From an uncultured Haemophilus sp. (GTDB lineage: Bacteria > Pseudomonadota > Gammaproteobacteria > Enterobacterales > Pasteurellaceae), in NCBI RefSeq assembly GCF_905207935.1, contig NZ_CAJLNI010000023.1:1-18949 (forward strand): a DNA stretch of 18,949 nt, written 5' to 3'. Positions 1 to 7,013 of the stretch are shown here, one piece after another. How positions within the stretch are numbered: position 1 is the stretch's first letter; each line of letters starts with the position of its first letter. The notes under the pieces were generated by a model, which worked only from the letters and a program-made list of their open reading frames with translations, made no database searches and was not told the origin of the DNA. A program made the translations under genes and the position numbers.

Positions 1-673
1 ACGCTTTTACATCGGTTGCACCACATTTTTCATTGATATTGATTCCGTTTGGATCTGTACCAATTTCAATCACTTCAGCGCCTAACTCACGTAATACATT
101 TGGCGCAATATGATAGGTCGCACCATTTGCGCAATCCACTACTATTTTATAACCATCTAAACCAAGATGTGCAGGGAAAGTGCTTTTACAAAATTCGATA
201 TAACGTCCTGCGGCATCACTGATACGGCTTGCTTTACCTAAATCAGCAGACTCCACACAATCCATTGGCTGATCAAGCATGGCTTCAATCGCTTCTTCAA
301 TATCATCTGGTAATTTTGTACCTTGTGAAGAGAAGAATTTAATCCCGTTATCATAATAAGGGTTATGTGATGCCGAAATGACAATACCCGCTTCTAAACG
401 GAAAGTACGGGTTAAATACGCCACGGCAGGTGTTGGCATTGGACCGGTAAATGCGGCAGTTAAACCCGCTGCAGCCAAACCTGCTTCAAGTGCAGATTCC
501 AACATATAACCTGAAATACGAGTATCTTTCCCGATTAATACCGTGCGAGAACCTTGAGAGGCTAAAACTTTACCCGCTGCCCAACCTAATTTTAATGCGA
601 AATCAGGTGTGATTGGATATGTACCTACTTTTCCACGTACACCATCAGTACCAAAATATTTACGATTTGCCAT
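1..673 (-). CDS. glmM: Phosphoglucosamine mutase, N-terminal part (partial, cut by window edge)
   Basis: GlmM interconverts glucosamine-6-phosphate and glucosamine-1-phosphate, the cytosolic step before UDP-GlcNAc for peptidoglycan and LPS. The first 224 codons are present. My translation of the minus strand begins MANRKYFGTDGVRG, the typical GlmM N-terminus. The phosphoserine loop ISASHNP follows, with Ser102 (codon 368-370) at the same number as the E. coli catalytic serine. The metal-binding DGDGDR loop and C-terminal phosphate-binding domain lie beyond the edge. The ATG at 671-673 is preceded by AAGGAATAAAC, a good ribosome-binding site. It follows folP after 77 bp with no obvious terminator, so folP-glmM is probably one transcript, as in E. 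coli. Identification is secure; only completeness is unknown. Confidence 0.96.
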   Translation of the reverse strand, partial: MANRKYFGTDGVRGKVGTYPITPDFALKLGWAAGKVLASQGSRTVLIGKDTRISGYMLESALEAGLAAAGLTAAFTGPMPTPAVAYLTRTFRLEAGIVISASHNPYYDNGIKFFSSQGTKLPDDIEEAIEAMLDQPMDCVESADLGKASRISDAAGRYIEFCKSTFPAHLGLDGYKIVVDCANGATYHIAPNVLRELGAEVIEIGTDPNGININEKCGATDVKA

Positions 674-701
674 GTTTATTCCTTATTAAATTTGAATAAC
701 G

Positions 702-731
702 ATGTTGCAGAAATCATTTATTCTACAACAT
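702..731 (-). other. Imperfect hairpin in the folP-glmM gap
   Basis: Arms ATGTTG-x-AGAA and TTCT-x-CAACAT can pair (ten pairs, one C/A mismatch) around an 8-nt loop. No T-run follows on the minus strand, so it does not look like an intrinsic terminator. It may be an mRNA processing or stability element between folP and glmM, or chance. Confidence 0.35.
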
Positions 732-750
732 ATAAAATCTGTTAGTTTTT

Positions 751-1581
751 TTACGCTTGTTGCGTTGCCTGCCATACTTTTAAAGCATCTGCTGTTGCTG
801 CTACATCATGTACACGCAAAATTGTCGCACCATTTTGAGCCGCAATTAATGCCCCAGCTACACTTCCCACAACACGTTCAGTCACAGGCTTATCTAATAC
901 AGCACCAATCATCGATTTACGTGAAAGCCCTGCTAAAACAGGATATCCACTTTCACAAAAGTGTGCTAATTGCTGTAAAAGTTTATAGTTATGCTGCACG
1001 GTCTTACCAAAACAAAACCCCATATCCCAAATGATATTTTCTTTAGCGATTCCCGCATCTAAACAAGCTTTAGTCCGAGCTTCTAAAAACTGATAAACAT
1101 CTTGGACTACATCATCATAATGCGGATTAGTCTGCATTGTGCGCGGCTGTCCTTGCATGTGCATGATACAAGTGGGTAAATTCAACTGTCCTGCTATTTC
1201 GAGTGCACCAGGTTCACGTAAAGCACGAATATCATTGATTAAATCCATGCCGACCTTAGCTGCTTCTTGCATCACAATTGCTTTAGAGGTATCCACTGAA
1301 ATCCAACAATCAAAACGTTTTTGCACGGCTTCAACAAGAGGTATCACTCGTTGCAACTCTTCAGTTTCAGGCACTTCTTCTGCCATTATTGGTCGAGTTG
1401 ATTCCCCGCCAATATCAATAATTGTTGCACCTTCTTTGAGCATTTTTTCAACTTGAAATAATGCTTTGTCTAGACTAAAAAACTGTCCGCCATCTGAAAA
1501 TGAATCAGGCGTGAAATTCAAAATTCCCATAATTTGAGGTAATGATAAATCTAGACATTTGTTATTAGCGTAAAGTTTCAT
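751..1581 (-). CDS. folP: Dihydropteroate synthase
   Basis: FolP condenses 6-hydroxymethyl-7,8-dihydropterin pyrophosphate with p-aminobenzoate to give 7,8-dihydropteroate, and is the sulfonamide target. The 276-residue TIM barrel has the family motifs in order: MGILNFTPDSFSDGG (18-32), DIGGESTRP (56-64), SVDTSK with Asp97, Asn116, AGLSRKSMIG with Lys222, and RVHDV (256-260). The loop that reads DPGFGFGK in E. coli is here DMGFCFGK (186-193), two changes near the pterin site. The ATG at 1581 has no Shine-Dalgarno sequence: a complete uptake signal core lies one base upstream of it. The gene follows the ftsH terminator and has a perfect TATAAT upstream, so it is likely transcribed apart from ftsH and together with glmM. 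Confidence 0.97.
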   Translation of the reverse strand: MKLYANNKCLDLSLPQIMGILNFTPDSFSDGGQFFSLDKALFQVEKMLKEGATIIDIGGESTRPIMAEEVPETEELQRVIPLVEAVQKRFDCWISVDTSKAIVMQEAAKVGMDLINDIRALREPGALEIAGQLNLPTCIMHMQGQPRTMQTNPHYDDVVQDVYQFLEARTKACLDAGIAKENIIWDMGFCFGKTVQHNYKLLQQLAHFCESGYPVLAGLSRKSMIGAVLDKPVTERVVGSVAGALIAAQNGATILRVHDVAATADALKVWQATQQA

Positions 1582-1582
1582 A

Positions 1583-1591
1583 AAGTGCGGT
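1583..1591 (+). repeat. DNA uptake signal abutting the folP start codon
   Basis: Exact AAGTGCGGT core followed by the A/T-rich CAATTTTTAAAT extension typical of the Haemophilus class. On the folP mRNA strand it reads ACCGCACTT-T-ATG, so it occupies the place of the ribosome-binding site. Confidence 0.9.
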
Positions 1592-1620
1592 CAATTTTTA
1601 AATCAAATTTTAAAGGCTAG

Positions 1621-1649
1621 ATTATAACGGAATATAGTGATGAAAAGAA
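1621..1649 (-). promoter_or_regulatory. Candidate folP-glmM promoter
   Basis: A perfect -10 hexamer TATAAT lies on the minus strand at 1621-1626, about 40 bp upstream of folP and just past the ftsH terminator. The hexamer 17 bp further upstream (TTCTTT, 1644-1649) is a poor -35, so an activator may be needed or the promoter may be weak. Inferred by position and -10 match only. Confidence 0.45.
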
Positions 1650-1661
1650 TGACATTATAAA

Positions 1662-1693
1662 TAAAAAAAGCCTTCCTAATTAGGAAGGCTTTA
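1662..1693 (-). terminator. Intrinsic terminator of ftsH
   Basis: Perfect inverted repeat AAAGCCTTCC-TAAT...GGAAGGCTTT followed on the minus strand by a run of T. It begins only about 4 bp after the ftsH stop codon, so read-through into folP should be limited. Confidence 0.9.
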
Positions 1694-1696
1694 TTC

Positions 1697-3604
1697 TTAC
1701 TCTTCAGGATCTTCTGAATGATTAACCTCACTTTCAGTTTTTTCTTCCTGCGGTTTTGCTGTTGGTTTTGTATCTTTGTTATCTTCCCAACCAGATGGTG
1801 GTGTAACAGGCTCACGATTCATTAGCTGCTTGATTTGTTCTTCTTCAATGGTTTCATATTTCACTAACGCATCTTTCATGGCGTGAAGAATATCCATATT
1901 GTCGATCAAAATCTGTCTTGCTCTCGCATAGTTACGATTTACAATCGCACGTACTTCTTCATCAATCGCATGTGCCGTTTCATCAGACATATGTTTTGCT
2001 TTCGCCATTGAGCGACCTAAGAATACTTCGCCTTCATCTTCGGTATAAAGAATCGGACCGAGTTTATCTGAGAAGCCCCATTGGGTCACCATATTACGTG
2101 CAATATTGGTTGCCACTTTAATATCGTTAGATGCACCAGTCGAAATATTTTCTTCACCGTAAATCAAATCTTCTGCTAAACGTCCTGCATAAAGTGTTGA
2201 AAGTTTACTTTCTAATTGTTTTTGGCTGATACTAATTTGATCACCTTCAGGCAAGAAGAAAGTCACACCTAATGCGCGACCACGAGGAATAATCGTGACT
2301 TTATGTACTGGATCATGTTCTGGTACTAAGTAACCCACAATGGCGTGACCTGCTTCATGGTACGCTGTCGATTCTTTTTGTTTATCCGTCATGATCATGG
2401 TACGACGCTCAGGTCCCATATTGATCTTATCTTTGGCTTTTTCAAACTCAAGCATCGATACAGTGCGTTTATTGCTGCGCGCAGCAAATAATGCTGCTTC
2501 ATTAACCAAGTTCGCTAAATCCGCACCTGAATAACCTGGCGTACCACGAGCAAGTGTCATCGCATCAACATCATCAGCCACAGGGACTTTACGCATGTGA
2601 ACTTTTAAAATTTGCTCACGACCTTTCACATCCGGTAAACCCACAACAACTTGACGGTCAAAACGGCCTGGACGAGTTAATGCGGGGTCAAGTACATCTG
2701 GACGGTTCGTTGCGGCAATAACAATTACACCTTCGTTACCACCGAAACCATCCATTTCAACTAACATTTGGTTAAGGGTTTGTTCACGCTCATCGTGTCC
2801 ACCACCTAAGCCTGCACCACGTTGGCGACCTACCGCATCAATTTCATCAATAAAGATTAAGCATGGTGCATTTTTCTTCGCTTGCTCGAACATATCACGT
2901 ACACGAGAAGCACCAACACCCACAAACATCTCCACAAAGTCAGAACCTGAAATGGTAAAGAAAGGTACTTTTGCTTCACCCGCAATAGCCTTAGCTAATA
3001 AAGTTTTACCTGTACCAGGAGGTCCAACCATCAAAATACCTTTTGGAATTTTACCGCCCAGGTTTTGGAATTTTTTCGGTTCACGCAAGAAATCGACCAC
3101 TTCACCGACTTCTTCTTTGGCTTCATCACAACCTGCGACATCCGCAAAAGTGACTTTGATTTGGTCTTGGTTCAGCATTTTAGCGCGGCTTTTACCAAAG
3201 CTCATAGCTTTGCCGCCACCACCTTGCATTTGGCGCATGAAGAAAACCCATACCCCAACAAGGAATAGCATCGGGAACCAAGAAATCAAAATTTGTGATA
3301 GTAAACTACGTTTTTCAAAAGGCGTACCTTCGATTTTGACTTTTTTATTTAATAAGTCATCTAAGAGTTTTTTATCTTCCAACGGTGGCATAACGGTCAT
3401 ATATTTAGAACCGTCATTTTTGGTCACAGTGATTTCATTCGCATCAAAACGCGCTTCTTTCACTTGACTATTACTCACATCATACACAAAAGTTGTGTAA
3501 TCTGTTGAGTCACTCACGCCATTGGAGTTAAAACTTTGGTAAGCCGTCATCATGACAACTGCAACCACAACCCATAGAACTAGATTTTTGACCATATCGT
3601 TCAA
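1697..3604 (-). CDS. ftsH: ATP-dependent zinc metalloprotease FtsH
   Basis: Inner-membrane AAA+ protease that extracts and degrades membrane and soluble regulatory proteins; in E. coli its substrates include LpxC and sigma-32. Residues run in the usual order: a transmembrane segment at about 7-24, a periplasmic region, a second segment at about 103-123, AAA+ Walker A GPPGTGKT (194-201), pore motif FVG (227-229), Walker B LIFIDE (249-254), second region of homology with RPGRFDR (311-317), and zinc site HEAGH (416-420). The tail is acidic and hydrophilic. Length 635 residues is normal. The chosen start is TTG: an AGG lies 7 nt upstream. An ATG three codons later (3595) gives the commonly annotated MVKNL N-terminus but has poorer ribosome-site spacing. 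It lies downstream of rlmE, as in E. coli. Confidence 0.97.
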   Translation of the reverse strand: MNDMVKNLVLWVVVAVVMMTAYQSFNSNGVSDSTDYTTFVYDVSNSQVKEARFDANEITVTKNDGSKYMTVMPPLEDKKLLDDLLNKKVKIEGTPFEKRSLLSQILISWFPMLFLVGVWVFFMRQMQGGGGKAMSFGKSRAKMLNQDQIKVTFADVAGCDEAKEEVGEVVDFLREPKKFQNLGGKIPKGILMVGPPGTGKTLLAKAIAGEAKVPFFTISGSDFVEMFVGVGASRVRDMFEQAKKNAPCLIFIDEIDAVGRQRGAGLGGGHDEREQTLNQMLVEMDGFGGNEGVIVIAATNRPDVLDPALTRPGRFDRQVVVGLPDVKGREQILKVHMRKVPVADDVDAMTLARGTPGYSGADLANLVNEAALFAARSNKRTVSMLEFEKAKDKINMGPERRTMIMTDKQKESTAYHEAGHAIVGYLVPEHDPVHKVTIIPRGRALGVTFFLPEGDQISISQKQLESKLSTLYAGRLAEDLIYGEENISTGASNDIKVATNIARNMVTQWGFSDKLGPILYTEDEGEVFLGRSMAKAKHMSDETAHAIDEEVRAIVNRNYARARQILIDNMDILHAMKDALVKYETIEEEQIKQLMNREPVTPPSGWEDNKDTKPTAKPQEEKTESEVNHSEDPEE

Positions 3605-3687
3605 GGTTTAACCTGCCTTTCTTAAGTTAATTAAAATAAAACGAGATACTATCTCATCCGTGACACAATGAAAAGCTATCAAAGCAA

Positions 3688-4320
3688 TTATTCGCCTTTA
3701 TAACCACTCGCTACAATATAAACTTCGCGAGAACGTCCACGAGAGGCCTCCGGCTTACGTACTTTCACAACACTAAACAGTGAACGAATTTCACGCAAAT
3801 ACTCATCGAAGCCTTCTCCCTGGAATACTTTGACCACAAAACTGCCTTTTTTCGCCAAAACTTGCTTACACATATCTAAAGCCAGTTCTACTAAATACAT
3901 TGCTCGCGGAATATCAACCGATGGCATACCACTAAAATTCGGTGCCATATCGGACATCACTACATCAACTTTAGCTTCCCCAACTCGTTCTAATAATGCA
4001 TTCAACACGTTTTCATCACGGAAATCGCCTTGTAAAAAATCAACGCCGACAATTGGATTCATATCCAAAATATCGCACGCAATGACTCTTCCTTTTCCAC
4101 CGATTTGGCTCACGACATATTGTGACCAACCTCCTGGAGCAGCACCGAGATCAACTACGGTCATTCCTGGCTTGAACAATTTATCTGTTTGTTGAATCTC
4201 ATCTAGTTTAAAGTAAGCACGAGAGCGTAATTTTTGCTTGTGTGCTTTCTGAACAAACGGATCTTTAAAATGTTCGTTTAGCCAACGAGAAGAACTCGCT
4301 GAACGTTTTTTCTTTCCCAT
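3688..4320 (-). CDS. rlmE: 23S rRNA 2'-O-ribose U2552 methyltransferase RlmE
   Basis: RlmE (FtsJ/RrmJ) uses S-adenosylmethionine to methylate U2552 in the A loop of 23S rRNA, a late step of 50S assembly. The 210-residue protein has the SAM motif VDLGAAPGG (56-64) and the full catalytic set at E. coli positions: Lys38, Asp124, Lys164 and Glu199. I start at the ATG giving MGKKKRS, preceded by GATAGAG. The longer frame to 4359 would add 13 residues absent from the family. The gap to ftsH is 83 bp and carries only a weak inverted repeat (3643-3655), so rlmE-ftsH is probably one operon. It diverges from yhbY. Confidence 0.97.
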   Translation of the reverse strand: MGKKKRSASSSRWLNEHFKDPFVQKAHKQKLRSRAYFKLDEIQQTDKLFKPGMTVVDLGAAPGGWSQYVVSQIGGKGRVIACDILDMNPIVGVDFLQGDFRDENVLNALLERVGEAKVDVVMSDMAPNFSGMPSVDIPRAMYLVELALDMCKQVLAKKGSFVVKVFQGEGFDEYLREIRSLFSVVKVRKPEASRGRSREVYIVASGYKGE

Positions 4321-4486
4321 AAACTCTATCTTTTGTACTATTTTTTGTAGTAGTTTCATCTATATTTGGGTACAATCTGCCAAATTCAAGGCTAGACTTA
4401 CCAAAAAGTGCTGAAAAACCACATTTTTTCTGACCGCTTTTTTCGGTCTCTTCATGACAAATATTCATTTTATTAAAGGACTCCTT

Positions 4487-4786
4487 ATGACAATTTTATC
4501 AACAAAACAAAAACAATTTTTAAAAGGACTCGCTCATCACCTTAGTCCTGTCGTCATGCTTGGCGGTAACGGCTTAACCGAAGGGGTGTTGGCCGAAATT
4601 GATAATGCATTAAATCATCACGAACTCATCAAAGTGAAAATTGCTGGCGCAGATCGTGAAACCAAACAACTGATCATCGATGCGATCGTGCGTGAAACAC
4701 AATCATCTAACGTTCAAACTATCGGACATATTTTGGTTCTTTATAGACCAAGCGAAGAAGGCAAAATACAGCTGCCTCGTAAATAA
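4487..4786 (+). CDS. yhbY: CRM-domain RNA-binding ribosome assembly factor YhbY
   Basis: Small single-domain CRM protein of 99 residues. The family binds the large ribosomal subunit precursor through a GNxG loop (here LGGNGLTEGV) on an alpha/beta fold. It is very close to E. coli YhbY across its length, ending in LPRK. The ATG at 4487 is preceded by AAAGGA at 6-nt spacing and gives the family N-terminus; the frame is open further upstream but that extension has no support. It is divergent from rlmE, another 50S maturation gene, so the shared 166-bp intergenic region probably carries both promoters. Its end is shared with greA through a symmetric terminator. Confidence 0.95.
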   Translation: MTILSTKQKQFLKGLAHHLSPVVMLGGNGLTEGVLAEIDNALNHHELIKVKIAGADRETKQLIIDAIVRETQSSNVQTIGHILVLYRPSEEGKIQLPRK

Positions 4787-4791
4787 TTGTT

Positions 4792-4820
4792 ATCCCCTCA
4801 ATTTGAGGGGATGTTTTTTT
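4792..4820 (+). terminator. Terminator between convergent yhbY and greA
   Basis: Near-perfect palindrome ATCCCCTCAA-T-TTGAGGGGAT (4792-4812) followed by a seven-T run on the plus strand. It is a strong intrinsic terminator for yhbY. In the other direction the T-run is poor, so it may only partly stop greA transcripts. Confidence 0.9.
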
Positions 4821-5295
4821 AGATGTAATTAACTTCAATAATCTCGAACTCAACCGTTCCACCTGGTGTGGTGATATTCACGGTATCATCCAACTCTTTG
4901 CCTATCAAACCACGGGCAATCGGTGAATTCACAGAAATCAAACCTGATTTAATATCTGCCTCATCATCACCTACGATTTGATAAGTCACTTCTTCATCGG
5001 TATCGGTATTCACTAATACAACTGTAGCACCAAAAATAACTTTACCGTTATTCGGCAATTTAGTGACATCGATAACCTGACAATTTGCAAGTTTGCCTTC
5101 AATCTCTTGAATACGTCCCTCGCAAAAACCTTGTTGCTCACGCGCGGCGTGATATTCTGCATTTTCTTTTAAGTCGCCGTGCTCACGTGCTTCAGCAATC
5201 GCCTTGATAATTTCTGGGCGACGCTCATTTTTTAAGAAATCTAATTCTTCTCGTAATAACTCCGCACCGCGCACGGTCATTGGAATTTGTTTCAT
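4819..5295 (-). CDS. greA: Transcript cleavage factor GreA
   Basis: GreA enters the RNA polymerase secondary channel and stimulates cleavage of backtracked RNA, rescuing stalled complexes. The 158-residue protein has the N-terminal coiled coil (about residues 8-75) with acidic tip Asp41 and Glu44 in the motif HGDLKENAEYHAAREQQ, and the C-terminal FKBP-like domain ending near SPIARGLIGK and the TPGGTVEFEI strand. The ATG at 5295 is preceded by AAGGA. Its stop codon overlaps the T-run of the yhbY terminator. It diverges from dacB across 152 bp, the same arrangement as in E. coli. Confidence 0.97.
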   Translation of the reverse strand: MKQIPMTVRGAELLREELDFLKNERRPEIIKAIAEAREHGDLKENAEYHAAREQQGFCEGRIQEIEGKLANCQVIDVTKLPNNGKVIFGATVVLVNTDTDEEVTYQIVGDDEADIKSGLISVNSPIARGLIGKELDDTVNITTPGGTVEFEIIEVNYI

Positions 5296-5380
5296 TCTTT
5301 TTCCTTGAAATTTGGTAAAAACAAAACCACGACAACGTCTTGCAACCTTGCCGTAGCCAATGAAAAATAAAAAATGATTT

Positions 5381-5392
5381 ACTCAATTGAGT
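5381..5392. promoter_or_regulatory. Perfect 12-bp palindrome in the greA-dacB divergent region
   Basis: ACTCAATTGAGT is a perfect dyad 55 bp upstream of the dacB ATG and 85 bp upstream of the greA ATG. The position suits a shared operator, but I do not recognise it as the site of a named regulator and it could be chance. Confidence 0.25.
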
Positions 5393-5447
5393 TCGGGGCT
5401 TATTATTATCCGTCTTGAGAAAAATAGCAACCATAACAGAACTAAAA

Positions 5448-6887
5448 ATGACTAAAAAATCTTCTATTTCGACCGCACTTAAAGCGGCATTTATCACACT
5501 CGGCTTTTCTTTTTCCTCTATGGCTGAAGTTAATGTGGCTTCTATCACCCAATACTTACCGGAAGGTGCTTCTGCCAGTATCATTGCCAAAAATCTCAAT
5601 AAAGATCAAATTATCGCCGATTACAATGGTTCAACCTTTATGTTGCCAGCCAGTACGCAAAAAGTCTTTACCGCTGTAGCGGCTAAATTGGTATTGGGCG
5701 ATGCTTTCCAGTTTGAGACTTCACTTTTAAGTAACGGAAAAATTCAGAATAATACCTTAGAAGGTGATCTTGTTGTGCAATTTACTGGTGACCCTGATCT
5801 CACCAGTGGACAACTTTACACCCTACTCGCTAATTTAAAAAATCAAGGTATTCAGAAAATTAATGGCGATCTCGTGTTAGATACCTCTGTATTTGCTAGC
5901 CACGACCGTGGGTTAGGTTGGATTTGGAACGATCTCACCATGTGCTTTAACTCTCCTCCAGCAGCGGCAAATATCGATAATAACTGTTTCTATGCAGAGC
6001 TGGATGCAAATCAACCTGTAGGTGAAACCGTAAAAATTAACGTCCCTGCACAATTCCCAATTCAAGTTTTCGGACAAGTATATATTGCAGATCAACAAGA
6101 AGCCGGTTATTGCCAGTTAGACGTCGTTGTTCACGACAATAATCGCTATCAAGTAAAAGGCTGTATTGCACGCCAAACTAAACCCTTTGGGCTTAGCTTC
6201 GCCGTGCAAGATCCTGATGCCTACGCTGCTGCCATTATCCAACGTCAATTAAAGCGTCTTGGTATTGAATTTACCGGTCAGGTAAAACAACCTCAAAAAC
6301 CACAGCAAGGACAAAAACTCGCTCAGCATTTATCTAAACCGTTGCCTGAGCTATTGAAAAAAATGATGAAAAAATCGGATAACCAAATTGCCGATGCCTT
6401 ATTTAGAGCGGTAGCCTACAACTACTATAAACGCCCTGCTTCATTCCAATTAGGCACATTAGCGGTGAAATCCGTATTGCAAAAACAAGGCATTAAATTT
6501 GGTAATAGCATTTTAGCTGATGGTTCGGGTCTTTCTCGTCATAATTTAGTTGCACCGAAAACCATGCTTTCCGTCCTCGAATACATCGCCAAAAACGAAG
6601 ATAAATTACACTTAATGGAAACTTTCCCAATTGCAGGTGTGGATGGCACAATCAGTGGGCGTGGTAGCTTAATAAATCCACCACTGGTAAAAAACGTCAT
6701 CGCTAAAACTGGCTCATTGAAAGGTGTCTATAACCTTGCCGGCTTTATGACCAATGCTCGAGGTGAAAAAGTGGCTTTCGTTCAATTTATCAATGGCTAT
6801 TCAACCGGTGATTTAGAAAGTAAGACAAAACGAGCACCACTTGTGCAATTTGAAAGTACGCTTTATAACGATCTCTATAAAGACTAA
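5448..6887 (+). CDS. dacB: Penicillin-binding protein 4 (D-Ala-D-Ala carboxypeptidase/endopeptidase)
   Basis: Periplasmic class C penicillin-binding protein that trims and cleaves peptidoglycan cross-links. From the ATG at 5448 the product is 479 residues, the E. coli length. It starts with a signal peptide (MTKKSS..., hydrophobic segment to about residue 25, SMA-EVN cleavage). The serine acyl-enzyme motifs are STQK (69-72), SDN (310-312) and KTG (420-422), with the large inserted domains of PBP4 between the first two. The frame extends to a TTG at 5415 but that would put 11 residues before the signal peptide. Neither start has a clear ribosome site. An uptake signal encodes Thr-Ala-Leu inside the signal peptide. 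Confidence 0.95.
   Translation: MTKKSSISTALKAAFITLGFSFSSMAEVNVASITQYLPEGASASIIAKNLNKDQIIADYNGSTFMLPASTQKVFTAVAAKLVLGDAFQFETSLLSNGKIQNNTLEGDLVVQFTGDPDLTSGQLYTLLANLKNQGIQKINGDLVLDTSVFASHDRGLGWIWNDLTMCFNSPPAAANIDNNCFYAELDANQPVGETVKINVPAQFPIQVFGQVYIADQQEAGYCQLDVVVHDNNRYQVKGCIARQTKPFGLSFAVQDPDAYAAAIIQRQLKRLGIEFTGQVKQPQKPQQGQKLAQHLSKPLPELLKKMMKKSDNQIADALFRAVAYNYYKRPASFQLGTLAVKSVLQKQGIKFGNSILADGSGLSRHNLVAPKTMLSVLEYIAKNEDKLHLMETFPIAGVDGTISGRGSLINPPLVKNVIAKTGSLKGVYNLAGFMTNARGEKVAFVQFINGYSTGDLESKTKRAPLVQFESTLYNDLYKD
5472..5480 (-). repeat. DNA uptake signal in dacB signal-peptide region
   Basis: Exact ACCGCACTT core, read in frame as Thr-Ala-Leu within the PBP4 signal peptide. Confidence 0.9.
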
Positions 6888-6894
6888 AACGCAT

Positions 6895-6938
6895 AAAAAA
6901 ATGACCGCACTTTGAATACATCAAGTGCGGTCATTTTT
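6895..6938. terminator. Paired uptake-signal terminator between dacB and purF
   Basis: Two exact uptake signals head to head: ATGACCGCACTT (6901-6912) and AAGTGCGGTCAT (6923-6934), a 12-bp perfect stem with a 10-nt loop. It is flanked by an A-run on the left and a T-run on the right, so it can act in both directions. Paired uptake signals acting as terminators are known in Haemophilus. It lies directly after the dacB stop. Confidence 0.9.
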
Positions 6939-6958
6939 CTTTCTATTTAATTAAAAAG

Positions 6959-6997
6959 AAAAAGCACCAAACATTGCATTGAATTTAGTGCTTTTTT
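6959..6997 (-). terminator. Second hairpin, probable purF terminator
   Basis: AAAAAGCAC (6959-6967) pairs with GTGCTTTTT (6988-6996) around a 20-nt loop. On the minus strand the second arm ends in a T-run. It sits 17 bp past the purF stop, ahead of the uptake-signal hairpin, giving purF two stops in series. Confidence 0.7.
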
Positions 6998-7013
6998 ACG
7001 ATCTTAAATGCAC

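Noticed and set aside
1603..1815. 70-codon minus-strand frame across the ftsH end and the folP leader
   Set aside because: Lysine-rich translation of the ftsH 3' end, terminator and A/T-rich spacer; overlaps ftsH and has no start signal.
2952..3467. 171-codon open frame antisense to ftsH
   Set aside because: It mirrors a highly conserved coding region, has no recognisable domain, and ftsH is unambiguous on the other strand.
3643..3655. GAGATA-C-TATCTC inverted repeat between rlmE and ftsH as a terminator
   Set aside because: The usable stem is only about 4 bp once a loop is allowed, and the T-run is interrupted; probably no real terminator.
5415..5447. TTG-initiated extension of dacB
   Set aside because: It would place 11 residues before a normal signal peptide, and no ribosome site precedes the TTG.
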